Positions 17,403 through 25,178 of a stretch of 48,519 bases of DNA are shown here, one piece after another. A program made the translations under genes and the position numbers. The DNA comes from an uncultured Lachnospiraceae bacterium. Lineage in GTDB: Bacteria; Bacillota; Clostridia; Lachnospirales; Lachnospiraceae. The DNA lies in the NCBI GenBank assembly GCA_910578845.1, contig CAJTSL010000003.1:31977-80495 (forward strand). Direction: 5' to 3'. The notes below the pieces were generated by a model. That model ran no database searches. It was not told where the DNA came from and worked only from the letters and a program-made list of their open reading frames with translations. Numbering within the stretch: position 1 is the first letter of the stretch; each line of letters begins with the position of its first letter.

Positions 17403-18650
17403 ATGGGCATTACGGAAATTGTTTTAATCATAGCAGGTGTTATTGTCCTTGCGTTAGGTTATCTTCTGCCTACTAAGAAGAAGGATATGGATGAGGAAGT
17501 CCTCTTAATTAGCGAGGACGAAGTCAGGAAGCTGGTAGACAGGGAAGTGGATGGAGCCAAAGCGCATATTTCCGATATCATAGATGAGACTGTTACTTAT
17601 GCGATTGAGAAGACAGAACGTTCTATGGAAAGAGTTGCCAACGAAAAGATTATGGCAATCAATGAATATTCTGATACGGTACTGGAAGAGATTCATAAGA
17701 ACCATAAGGAAGTCTTATTCCTATATGATATGTTGAATGATAAGCATGAGACATTAAAAGATACGATTTCTGAAGCTTCTGGCAACGTAGAAGAAGTCAA
17801 GCAGGCGGTACGGGACGTAGAAATATCCGCCAAAGAACTACAGGAATCTGTCAGGAATCTGGAGATGGCAGTTGAGGAAGCAGATGAATCTGCACAGAAT
17901 GCCGTTAATATTTCACAGGGCGCAATTGACGAGATGAAGGATTATGGCAGAGCGTTCCTAGAGCAAATGGATTCATATGAAAGAAAAGCAATAGAAGCGC
18001 GGGAACAGGAGATGATGGCGCAGAAAATGCCGTCTTATGGAGCGGATACGGAAGAAAGTGCTTTGCCAGCGTCTCATGACTGGGCGGATGAAGCGGCTAG
18101 TATGCCTACAGCTTCTGAAATGCCGATGGCTGCTATGTCAGGTAATGAAAGTAAAAAAGCAGGTGCAAAGGCAAGTATTGATGATGGCTTCAAAACGGCG
18201 AAGGATTATTTCGCAAGTTATGAAGGAATGGGCTACGACGAAATTGAATATGAAGGAATGGACAATGAGGCGCAAGAACCTATACAGATAGAAAAAGAAA
18301 CGCTACAGGAGGCGGATGATTTCTTTAGGCCGATAGCGCCGCCGAGAGTGGCGATCATTCACGATCCAGACGGTGATTATGTTGCGCCGCCACAGATGGA
18401 AGAGCGCATGCCGTTAGAAGAGAGAGAGCCGGTGAGTGAACGGCGCAGACCGTCTAGAAGAGAAAACCGGCAGACAGAAACGAAGTCGGTCAATATTCAG
18501 TTTGCCAAAGGAAAAGATGGCGGCAGGAATAGCAATGAGAGAATCTTAGAATTGCACAAGGCTGGAAAGTCCAATATGGCAATCGCCAAAGAATTAGGAT
18601 TGGGGATCGGTGAAGTGAAGTTGGTCATTGATCTGTTTGAAGGAATGTAA
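17403..18650 (+). CDS. SwrB-like membrane protein: TM, coiled coil, C-terminal HTH
   Basis: A 415-residue protein. An N-terminal transmembrane helix (about residues 5-22) is followed by a long acidic coiled coil (about 35-205), a disordered region rich in Met, Ala and Pro, and a C-terminal helix-turn-helix-like segment, R-I-L-E-L-H-K-A-G-K-S-N-M-A-I-A-K-E-L-G and onward. I think the C-terminal part belongs to the DUF6115 family. In Bacillus subtilis the gene after sigD and before rpsB is swrB, also a membrane protein with a coiled coil, which activates flagellar export assembly. Position and architecture suggest a SwrB counterpart; I have not been able to test sequence homology. The only visible ribosome site (GGAAGG, 17382-17387) is 15 nt from ATG 17403, which is long. 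Confidence 0.8.
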   Translation: MGITEIVLIIAGVIVLALGYLLPTKKKDMDEEVLLISEDEVRKLVDREVDGAKAHISDIIDETVTYAIEKTERSMERVANEKIMAINEYSDTVLEEIHKNHKEVLFLYDMLNDKHETLKDTISEASGNVEEVKQAVRDVEISAKELQESVRNLEMAVEEADESAQNAVNISQGAIDEMKDYGRAFLEQMDSYERKAIEAREQEMMAQKMPSYGADTEESALPASHDWADEAASMPTASEMPMAAMSGNESKKAGAKASIDDGFKTAKDYFASYEGMGYDEIEYEGMDNEAQEPIQIEKETLQEADDFFRPIAPPRVAIIHDPDGDYVAPPQMEERMPLEEREPVSERRRPSRRENRQTETKSVNIQFAKGKDGGRNSNERILELHKAGKSNMAIAKELGLGIGEVKLVIDLFEGM

Positions 18651-18679
18651 GCTAAAGGACGATAAATGGCAGGTGAGCT

Positions 18680-19375
18680 ATGGAATTGAAATATTATTTG
18701 CGAGGTTTGGGACTGGGGATCGTAGTAACAGCGATTATCATGGGTGTTGCTGGCCCTTCAGGGAAGAAGACGATGACGGACGCGGAAATCATAGCGAGGG
18801 CGAAGCAGCTTGGTATGATAGAGGACAGAGTCTTATCGGAAAGCGCCAAAGAGAAAGAAGATGCGCCTGATAAAGAGGATGGCGCAGATGAGGAAGAAGA
18901 CCCCGATGCAGAGCCTGATAAGCCGGAAGCGGCAGGATCAGGTCAGACGGGAAAACAGGGACAAAATGATTGGACAGGCCAGAGTATGGATTTGTCACAA
19001 GCAGACGGGACAGACCAGGCGATAGCGCCAGAGCAGGATGAGAGTGTGAACGAGGTTGTAAATTTGGAACCAAATGACGGGGAAGATGATGGAATAGATG
19101 GCACTGATGAGGAGAGAACACCCGATGAGAGGGCGGATAGGACGGGGACGCTACCCAGTTCTGGTGTGCCGATGGTGATCACGATAGGGAGCGGAGACGG
19201 TTCCTATGCAGTGAGCAAGAAATTAGCAGATATAGGGGCAATTTCCTCGCCGGAGAATTTTGATACGTTTTTATGCCAGAACGGATACGACAAGAAAATC
19301 CGGACAGGGACATATACGATTCCTGCTGATGCCAGTGATGAGCAGATGGCAAGGATCATTACAGGAGCAGAATAG
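18680..19375 (+). CDS. Membrane-anchored protein with YceG/MltG-like N-terminal subdomain only
   Basis: A 231-residue protein with an N-terminal transmembrane anchor (about residues 8-26), a short amphipathic helix, and a long acidic disordered linker (about 50-160) rich in Glu, Asp and Gly. The C-terminal domain of about 70 residues contains G-S-G-D-G-S-Y-A-V-S-K-K-L and then I-R-T-G-T-Y-T-I-P-A-D-A-S. That last part resembles the LysM-like first subdomain of the YceG/MltG lytic transglycosylases, where a G-x-Y-x-I/L pattern is followed by a repeat of short helices. The catalytic subdomain with its Glu is absent. It is therefore more likely a cell-wall-sensing or binding protein than an enzyme. 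It follows the SwrB-like gene by 29 bp behind AGGTGA. Confidence 0.75.
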   Translation: MELKYYLRGLGLGIVVTAIIMGVAGPSGKKTMTDAEIIARAKQLGMIEDRVLSESAKEKEDAPDKEDGADEEEDPDAEPDKPEAAGSGQTGKQGQNDWTGQSMDLSQADGTDQAIAPEQDESVNEVVNLEPNDGEDDGIDGTDEERTPDERADRTGTLPSSGVPMVITIGSGDGSYAVSKKLADIGAISSPENFDTFLCQNGYDKKIRTGTYTIPADASDEQMARIITGAE

Positions 19376-19402
19376 AGGCAGACAGGTTAAGGAGTTACTA
19401 AG

Positions 19403-19450
19403 ATGAGAGGGGATCATTTTGGTAGCTCTATATTTTGTCTGAGCAGATAG
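19403..19450 (+). CDS. Possible 15-residue leader peptide ahead of the glycosyltransferases
   Basis: A 16-codon reading frame begins at ATG 19403 and ends at TAG 19448-19450. It has AAGGAG at 19389-19394, with an ideal 8-nt spacing, better than that of the following glycosyltransferase gene, whose ATG lies 14 nt after this stop. The predicted peptide has no repeated codons that would point to classic amino-acid attenuation. It may be a coupling or leader ORF, or chance. Only comparison with relatives would decide. Confidence 0.3.
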   Translation: MRGDHFGSSIFCLSR

Positions 19451-19464
19451 AAGAGGTTAGAAAC

Positions 19465-20538
19465 ATGGAGAAAATCGTTTTTGTGCTCCCGGACATGCCG
19501 GGTGGCGGGACTGAGCGGGTCGTGGCGCTCTTGGCAAACGAATTTTGTAAGAGGGGGATCGAAACGGCTGTTTTATTGTTCGCTGGACATGAGACGGCAT
19601 ACCGCCTTGAAGAAAAGGTGGAAGTATTTTGTGCCGGAGAGCCTTCAAAAGGTAACATTTCCAGTATTATGAAAAGAATCTGGAAAATGCGGCAATACTA
19701 TAAAAAGAACCGCAATTGCCAGATTTGGTCTTTTTGCGTAATGGGCTCCGTGTTTTCTGTAATTGCGGCATGGGGGCAGAAACATTATTTTCTGGTATCG
19801 GAACGGACCGATCCGAGCAAATGTAAGGAGAAAGGGATCCGCAATTTTGCCTATCGTTTTGCGGACGTGATTGTCTGTCAGACGAAAGAGGCGATCGAAT
19901 ACTTTCCAAGAGATATCGCGAAAAAGTCACTTGTGCTTCCGAATCCGATCGACATCGGGAAAAATGAGCCGTACGACGGAGAACGGGAGAAGAAGGTCGT
20001 AGCAGTGGGACGGTTACAGTATCCGAAGAACCATCATTTGCTTTTACGTGCTTTTGCTCTCTTTGCCCAGGAATATCCCGATTATACATTGGATCTTTAT
20101 GGAAAAGGCAAGCAGGAAGAAGAGTTAGGAGCGTTAGCGGAGGAATTAAATATTAGTTCTAAAGTCATCTTCCATGGGTTTAGCAGCCAGGTGAAAGAAG
20201 AAATAAATGTTGCGGCTATGTATGTCCTTTCTTCAGACTATGAGGGTGTTTCCAATTCCATGCTTGAGGCGATTGCGCTCGGCGTGCCGGTAATAGCTAC
20301 AGATTGTCCGATAGGCGGGTGCAGGATGTATATAGAGGATGGCGTGAATGGCATTCTAGTCCCGGTCGGCGAAGTGGAGCCGTTAGCCGCAGCCATGAAA
20401 AAAATTGCTTCTGATAAAGATTTTTCTGCAAAATTGAGCAGGGAGGGCCGTAAGCTCCGTGAGCAGAACCATGTGGCGCAGATTGCGGATCGTTTTTTGG
20501 AGACCATAAAAAATAGCAGGGGAAATGAAACGATATGA
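19465..20538 (+). CDS. Glycosyltransferase family 4 protein
   Basis: A 357-residue GT-B glycosyltransferase. The N-terminal domain has the P-G-G-G-T-E-R-V-V loop and a following Rossmann-like fold. The C-terminal donor domain has V-A-V-G-R-L-x-Y-P-K-N-H, L-x-L-Y-G-K-G and the E-G-V-S-N-S-M-L-E-A-I-A-L-G-V-P-V-I-A-T-D signature with the two Glu of GT4 enzymes. No membrane segment is obvious. Acceptor and sugar cannot be read from the sequence. ATG 19465 is chosen over an in-frame upstream start because the family-type sequence M-E-K-I-V-F-V-L begins there, with GAGG at 19453-19456. The end overlaps the next gene by four bases. Confidence 0.88.
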   Translation: MEKIVFVLPDMPGGGTERVVALLANEFCKRGIETAVLLFAGHETAYRLEEKVEVFCAGEPSKGNISSIMKRIWKMRQYYKKNRNCQIWSFCVMGSVFSVIAAWGQKHYFLVSERTDPSKCKEKGIRNFAYRFADVIVCQTKEAIEYFPRDIAKKSLVLPNPIDIGKNEPYDGEREKKVVAVGRLQYPKNHHLLLRAFALFAQEYPDYTLDLYGKGKQEEELGALAEELNISSKVIFHGFSSQVKEEINVAAMYVLSSDYEGVSNSMLEAIALGVPVIATDCPIGGCRMYIEDGVNGILVPVGEVEPLAAAMKKIASDKDFSAKLSREGRKLREQNHVAQIADRFLETIKNSRGNETI

Positions 20539-21644
20539 GCAGAATATTAATTATCAATCCTATTTTGTATACGTCAGAAACAAACCAGATCCCAAAAGTG
20601 AAATCCATCAAGGATACGATGATATATACATTATGCTTAGGGTTTCAGAAGATGGGACATCAGGTAACGTTGCTGGCGGCGAAGGATTATCAGCCAACGA
20701 CAGAGGAAAGCTATGATTTTCCTATCGCATGGATGGATACGGTCTGGCATAAGGTTTTTCTGCCAAGGTGCCTTCCGTATATGCCTAAGCTCCGCAGTTA
20801 TCTCAAAAGGCACCCGGGATATGATTTGATTATTGCCAGCGAAGTATTTGGCACTTGGTCGTATACGGCGGCGCGGTTATACCCGGATAAGACAATTCTA
20901 TGGCAGGAGTTAGCGAAACACAATAATATCCTGCATAAAATGCCATCTAAAATATGGTATCGTACAGTTGCCGGGATTCTGATGCGAAAAGCAATGGTCG
21001 TTCCGCGTTCGGAAGCTGCCGCATCGTTTATCAGACAGTTTATGCCGCATGTTTCAGATATCTGCATTGACCATGGCGTGAACATGGACAAGATCCCGCC
21101 GTTAGGACAGATTGTGAAAAAGAAACGCTTTGTCGTGGTATCGCAACTCATTGCCAGAAAGCAGATTGACCGGACGATACTGCATTTTGAGAAGTTTATG
21201 CGGCAGGGACATAGCGATTATCAGTTATATATCATTGGCAAGGGAGAATTAGAGGAGCAGCTAAGGAACCTTGTCCGGGAGCGCCATTTAGAAAGCAATG
21301 TCCACTTCATGGGACAAATGGCGCATGAGAAGCTTCTGCCATTTGTAGCAGAGTCAGAGGCAATGCTGATATCTACGGTAAAAGATGACAATATGGTCTC
21401 CATTGTGGAGAGCATTGCGGCAGGCACGCCGGTTGTCACGACATCAGTACCGTTCACGTCCGTATATATCAAGAGAGAAAACTTGGGCATTGTAGCGGAT
21501 CATTGGAATGAGAAGGCGCTTGAGAAAATCAGCAGGGAAAATGACATATATGTCAAGAATTGTCTCGATTACCGGGAGAAAGTGTCGAATACACATTGTG
21601 CCGGACAGTTTTTGGCATTGCGGCCTTGTAACGGCAGCCATTGA
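20535..21644 (+). CDS. Glycosyltransferase family 4 protein
   Basis: A 369-residue GT-B protein coupled to the preceding gene by an ATGA overlap. It has a short N-terminal domain and a donor domain with V-V-S-Q-L-I-A-R-K-Q-I-D, L-Y-I-I-G-K-G-E-L-E and V-E-S-I-A-A-G-T-P-V-V-T-T, the GT4 pattern. The last 13 residues look unlike a normal GT4 end. In another frame the same DNA continues for about 17 codons to a TAG at 21655-21657, giving a more natural-looking tail with T-A-A-I-E-Q-I-E. A late frameshift is possible but unproven. With its partner it probably decorates a surface polymer or flagellin; that is inference from the motility neighbourhood. Confidence 0.86.
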   Translation: MSRILIINPILYTSETNQIPKVKSIKDTMIYTLCLGFQKMGHQVTLLAAKDYQPTTEESYDFPIAWMDTVWHKVFLPRCLPYMPKLRSYLKRHPGYDLIIASEVFGTWSYTAARLYPDKTILWQELAKHNNILHKMPSKIWYRTVAGILMRKAMVVPRSEAAASFIRQFMPHVSDICIDHGVNMDKIPPLGQIVKKKRFVVVSQLIARKQIDRTILHFEKFMRQGHSDYQLYIIGKGELEEQLRNLVRERHLESNVHFMGQMAHEKLLPFVAESEAMLISTVKDDNMVSIVESIAAGTPVVTTSVPFTSVYIKRENLGIVADHWNEKALEKISRENDIYVKNCLDYREKVSNTHCAGQFLALRPCNGSH

Positions 21645-21705
21645 GCAGATAGAGTAGAAAATGACGGAAAACTATGAAATTCATGGAAAACCGTGCTGGA
21701 AATAC

Positions 21706-21734
21706 TTGCACAAAGTGAGTTTCTATGATATGCT
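21706..21734 (+). promoter_or_regulatory. Sigma-A promoter of rpsB-tsf
   Basis: A -35 element TTGCAC at 21706-21711 and a -10 element TATGCT at 21729-21734 are separated by exactly 17 nt. The predicted start of transcription is about 21741, which gives an mRNA leader of about 150 nt before rpsB. It explains how rpsB-tsf can be expressed independently of the flagellar operon upstream. Confidence 0.75.
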
Positions 21735-21740
21735 ATCTAA

Positions 21741-21763
21741 GTATGTGTGAGTGTCACACATAC
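21741..21763. promoter_or_regulatory. Perfect 10-bp palindrome at the predicted start of the rpsB transcript
   Basis: GTATGTGTGA at 21741-21750 and its exact reverse complement at 21754-21763 flank a 3-nt centre (GTG). It begins at the predicted +1 position. It could be a DNA operator bound just downstream of the promoter, or a 5'-terminal RNA hairpin that protects the mRNA. It has no T run and lies before the gene, so it is not a terminator. Confidence 0.7.
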
Positions 21764-21789
21764 GGAACAGAAAAACGCAAAAAACACAT

Positions 21790-21859
21790 ATGCCCATTAT
21801 CTGTCGGTGCTTCCTAAAACGGAGTTAGCAGATGAGTCGGTAGATACCAGATAAGGCAT
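21790..21859 (+). ncRNA. Structured rpsB leader candidate
   Basis: In the 5' leader of rpsB, ATGCC at 21790-21794 plus TTATCTG at 21797-21803 pair with CAGATAA at 21848-21854 plus GGCAT at 21855-21859. This gives a 12-bp stem interrupted only by a 2-nt bulge. It encloses 44 nt that can form smaller helices, for example TTCC with GGAG. This closed multi-helix form suggests a cis-regulatory RNA, possibly for ribosomal protein S2 autoregulation. I cannot match it to a named family. Confidence 0.5.
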
Positions 21860-21892
21860 GTGGAAGAAAACAACTAAACGGAGGTAAGAAAC

Positions 21893-22657
21893 ATGAGCGT
21901 TATTTCAATGAAACAGTTATTAGAGGCAGGCGTCCATTTCGGACATCAGACAAGAAGATGGAACCCTAAAATGGCTCCTTATATCTTTACGGAGAGAAAC
22001 GGGATCCATATTATCGACTTACAGAAGTCTGTAGGCAAAGTAGATGAAGCATACAAGGCAGTTTTTGACGTTGCTTCCCAGGGTGGGACAATTCTCTTTG
22101 TAGGAACGAAGAAGCAGGCGCAGGATGCGGTTAAGACAGAAGCAGAGCGTTGTGGCATGTATTATGTCAATGAGAGATGGTTAGGCGGTATGCTGACTAA
22201 CTTTAAAACGATCCGTTCCAGAATTGAAAGATTAAAAGCAATCGAGCTGATGTCAGAAGACGGTACATTTGATGTACTGCCTAAGAAAGAAGTCATCAAA
22301 CTGAAAAAAGAATGGGATAAATTAGAGAAGAACCTGGGCGGTATTAAAGAAATGACAAGAATTCCTGATTGTATTTTTGTTGTCGATCCCAAGAAAGAAA
22401 GAATCTGCGTGCAGGAAGCGCATACGCTTGGCATTACTTTAATCGGTATCGGTGATACGAACTGTGACCCGGAAGAGTTAGATTATATCATCCCGGGCAA
22501 TGATGATGCGATCAGAGCCGTAAAACTGATTGTTTCTAAGATGGCAGACGCTGTGATCGAAGCAAATCAGGGCGAAGAAACATACGTGGAAGAACAGCAG
22601 GCACAGGATGTAGAGAAAGAGCCTGAAGATATCGAGGAAGTAGCAGCAGAGGCTTAA
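21893..22657 (+). CDS. rpsB: 30S ribosomal protein S2
   Basis: A 254-residue S2 protein. Typical family segments are M-K-Q-L-L-E-A-G-V-H-F-G-H-Q-T-R-R-W-N-P-K-M near the N-terminus, F-V-G-T-K-K-Q-A-Q and N-E-R-W-L-G-G-M-L-T-N-F-K-T-I. The last 30 residues form the usual acidic, divergent tail. A strong GGAGG ribosome site precedes ATG 21893. The gene begins the rpsB-tsf unit, with promoter and structured leader upstream. Confidence 0.98.
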   Translation: MSVISMKQLLEAGVHFGHQTRRWNPKMAPYIFTERNGIHIIDLQKSVGKVDEAYKAVFDVASQGGTILFVGTKKQAQDAVKTEAERCGMYYVNERWLGGMLTNFKTIRSRIERLKAIELMSEDGTFDVLPKKEVIKLKKEWDKLEKNLGGIKEMTRIPDCIFVVDPKKERICVQEAHTLGITLIGIGDTNCDPEELDYIIPGNDDAIRAVKLIVSKMADAVIEANQGEETYVEEQQAQDVEKEPEDIEEVAAEA

Positions 22658-22704
22658 TCGGCCGGACAGAGAAGATGAGACGAATATAGGAGGGAATATA
22701 GAAG

Positions 22705-23640
22705 ATGGCTATCACAGCAGCAATGGTAAAAGAATTAAGAGAAATGACCGGTGCAGGCATGATGGATTGCAAGAAGGCACTTGGGGAAACGAACGGGGAT
22801 ATGGAAGCCGCGGTAGAATATTTAAGAAAGAACGGACAGGCGAAAGCTGAAAAGAAAGCTGGCAGGATTGCAGCAGAAGGCCTTTGCCGCGTTGCGAAGA
22901 AAGATGATCAGACGGCAGCGGTAGTAGAAGTCAACTCTGAAACAGATTTCGTAGCGAAGAATGAAGACTTCCAGACATATGTAGAGGCTGTTGCGAATCA
23001 GGCAGTGAATTCAGATGCCGCTGATCTGGATGCTTTCTTAGCGGAAAGCTGGCATTTGGATAATGCTAAGACTGTAAAAGATGCGTTGGTAGATAAAGTA
23101 GCGGTAATCGGCGAGAACTTGAATATCAGAAGATTCAAGAAGGTAGAAGCGAAAGACGGCTGTGTTGTTACTTATGTTCATGGCGGTGGCAGGATTGGCG
23201 TTATTGTAGAAGCTGCTACAGATGTTGTAAATGACGCTGTGAAAGAAGCGCTGACGAATATCGCTATGCAGGTAGCTGCTTTGGCGCCGAAATATGTTTC
23301 TACAGACGAAGTATCCGAAGAGTACAAAGAGCATGAGAAGACAATTATCGCTGAGCAGATTAAGAATGACCCGAAGATGGCAGGCAAGCCGGATAAAGTC
23401 ATCGAAGGCGCAGTAAACGGACGTCTCAACAAAGAGCTCAAAGAAGTATGTCTATTAGAGCAGGTATATGTAAAAGCAGAAGACGGCAAGCAGCCTGTAG
23501 CAAAATATATCGAGCAGGTAGCGAAAGAGAACAACGCGAACCTTTCCATCAAATCTTTTGTCCGTTTTGAAACGGGTGAAGGAATTGAGAAGAAAGAAGA
23601 GAACTTTGCTGAAGAAGTAGCAAAGCAGATGGGAATGTAA
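22705..23640 (+). CDS. tsf: Elongation factor Ts
   Basis: A 311-residue EF-Ts, the nucleotide exchange factor of EF-Tu. The N-terminal UBA-like domain has V-K-E-L-R-E-M-T-G-A-G-M-M-D-C-K-K-A-L and the core carries the T-D-F-V-A-K-N motif. Two dimerisation-type subdomains follow. It starts 47 bp after rpsB behind AGGAGGG and ends at a hairpin terminator, so rpsB-tsf is a closed unit here, unlike the continuous rpsB-tsf-pyrH-frr order of Bacillus. Confidence 0.98.
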   Translation: MAITAAMVKELREMTGAGMMDCKKALGETNGDMEAAVEYLRKNGQAKAEKKAGRIAAEGLCRVAKKDDQTAAVVEVNSETDFVAKNEDFQTYVEAVANQAVNSDAADLDAFLAESWHLDNAKTVKDALVDKVAVIGENLNIRRFKKVEAKDGCVVTYVHGGGRIGVIVEAATDVVNDAVKEALTNIAMQVAALAPKYVSTDEVSEEYKEHEKTIIAEQIKNDPKMAGKPDKVIEGAVNGRLNKELKEVCLLEQVYVKAEDGKQPVAKYIEQVAKENNANLSIKSFVRFETGEGIEKKEENFAEEVAKQMGM

Positions 23641-23675
23641 TAAATTCATGACGCAGTAGAAAAGAAGTATGGGGA

Positions 23676-23716
23676 ACCCTTGCAGATATGATCGGTATAT
23701 CTGCAAGGGTCTTGTT
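23676..23716 (+). terminator. Terminator after tsf
   Basis: A perfect 14-bp stem (23676-23689 with 23697-23710) and a 7-nt loop are followed by a short T-rich stretch, TCTTGTT. The T run is weak but the stem is strong and well placed, 36 bp after the tsf stop. Confidence 0.75.
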
Positions 23717-23763
23717 ATAGGAATAAGTAAGGGAGAAGGTAGAAAGGGGAAAGGAGACAGAAA

Positions 23764-25011
23764 ATGTATCATTGTAATCTTCATTTCTATTTGGTGGGTT
23801 CTTATAGTAAGGCATTTGAAACTGTAAAGGGGATATCCCCGCTTTCTCATTTCACACATGCGTTTGTAGAAAGCGATGAGCTTGATCAGGATTTCATTGC
23901 GGGGGCGGATGTGATTATAGCAGATTTACAAGAATTGGATGTACGAGAGTCCTTAAAATCATTTCGTACATATAAGAAGCCGGAAGCAGAGCTTCTCTTA
24001 TTGTTAGGCCAAGAACAGACTAGGCTGTTGGAGGAGGATTTTTCTGGCATTCAGGATATTTGGTATGTACCGGCTTCAGAGGAAGAAATAAAATTCAGAT
24101 TTCTGCGTTGGCAGCAATCCTATAAAATGAGTAAAGACTTTTGGCAGACGACGAATTATTTCGAGACGACGATCAACAGTATCCCGAATCTTGTCTGGTA
24201 TAAGGATAAGGAAGGCGTACATAAGAAAGTAAACAAGAGCTTCTGTCAGGCTGTTAATAAACCGATGGAACAGATAGAAGGACGTGGGCATTTCTATATT
24301 TGGGACATTGATCCGGATGAGTACGCTAAGGGTGAGTTTATCTGCATGGAATCAGAATATGAAGTGATGGAAAAGCGGGAGACTTGCATCTTCGAGGAAA
24401 ATGTAAAGATCGGAGACAGCATGCGGGAACTGACTACTTATAAGTCCCCGTTGTTCGACATAGACGGCAGTGTCATGGGAACGGTAGGCGTAGCTGCGGA
24501 TGTGACACAGGAGAGGCTCTATGAGAGAATGATCTTAAACAATGCCAATACCGATTTCCTGACAGGCTTATATAACCGGAGATATGTTTATCAGTTCATT
24601 GAGGAAAAAGAAGGAACGCCTTTTACGATATATTATATTGATTTGGATAATTTTAAGACGATTAATGACAAATTTGGACACCGGGAAGGCGACAGGGCGT
24701 TGACGCTTACGGCGAAGGTATTGAAAAATTGCATGCCGACGGATGTCATAACGAGGGTAGGCGGGGATGAGTTCCTGATCGTCGAGCTTGGGGAATATTG
24801 TACCGAAGAAGTAGAAAAGAAGAGAAAATGGCTGGAAGCGCAGCTAGAAGAAGTCTATAAGGCGGATGAGCATCTTCAGTATATCTCAGCAAGCATTGGT
24901 ACCGCGCATGCAGATGCAAATGCAGATAAACACATTATTGACACGCTCGTTGGGGAAGCGGATGCATTTATGTATCGTGAGAAGAAGCGGAAAAAGCAGA
25001 AGAGAGCATAA
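23764..25011 (+). CDS. PAS-GGDEF diguanylate cyclase
   Basis: A 415-residue protein. Residues 1 to about 120 resemble a degenerate receiver-like fold (I do not see the phospho-Asp pocket). A PAS domain follows at about 130-250, with N-S-I-P-N-L-V-W-Y-K-D-K-E-G-V and the D-V-T-Q-E-R-L-Y-E end. The C-terminal GGDEF domain has the catalytic G-G-D-E-F at residues 333-337 and the N-T-D-F-L-T-G-L-Y-N-R-R start, so it should make c-di-GMP. The inhibitory site R-x-x-D, nine residues before GGDEF, reads M-P-T-D, so product inhibition is probably lost. It has AAAGGAG ahead of ATG 23764 and is the first gene of the stretch between tsf and pyrH. Confidence 0.92.
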   Translation: MYHCNLHFYLVGSYSKAFETVKGISPLSHFTHAFVESDELDQDFIAGADVIIADLQELDVRESLKSFRTYKKPEAELLLLLGQEQTRLLEEDFSGIQDIWYVPASEEEIKFRFLRWQQSYKMSKDFWQTTNYFETTINSIPNLVWYKDKEGVHKKVNKSFCQAVNKPMEQIEGRGHFYIWDIDPDEYAKGEFICMESEYEVMEKRETCIFEENVKIGDSMRELTTYKSPLFDIDGSVMGTVGVAADVTQERLYERMILNNANTDFLTGLYNRRYVYQFIEEKEGTPFTIYYIDLDNFKTINDKFGHREGDRALTLTAKVLKNCMPTDVITRVGGDEFLIVELGEYCTEEVEKKRKWLEAQLEEVYKADEHLQYISASIGTAHADANADKHIIDTLVGEADAFMYREKKRKKQKRA

Positions 25012-25104
25012 GAGGTTAGTGTTCATAGCGATCATAACACGATAATAGAACGGGTAAAATCATAAATAGTTTATAAGATAGCAAAAAATGGATGTAGGAA
25101 CTAT

Positions 25105-25129
25105 TGAAAATAGAGCGATCGTCCGATAT
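25105..25129 (+). promoter_or_regulatory. Sigma-D (sigma-28)-like promoter
   Basis: A full match to the sigma-D -10 box, CCGATAT, is at 25123-25129, with TGAA (one mismatch to TAAA) at 25105-25108, 14 nt upstream. The predicted start is about 25136, some 43 nt before the gene at 25179. I saw one other CCGATAT by eye, inside the coding region near 17571, without a matching -35. The -35 box and spacing are imperfect, so this is a candidate. Confidence 0.55.
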
Positions 25130-25178
25130 ATTCAATGAAAGAAACGGATTTCGTAAAATGTCAAAGGAGGACGAAAAA

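Noticed and set aside
25012..25100. Additional sigma-A promoter or hairpin upstream of the 25179 gene
   Set aside because: Only a 5-bp stem and poor -35 matches were found.
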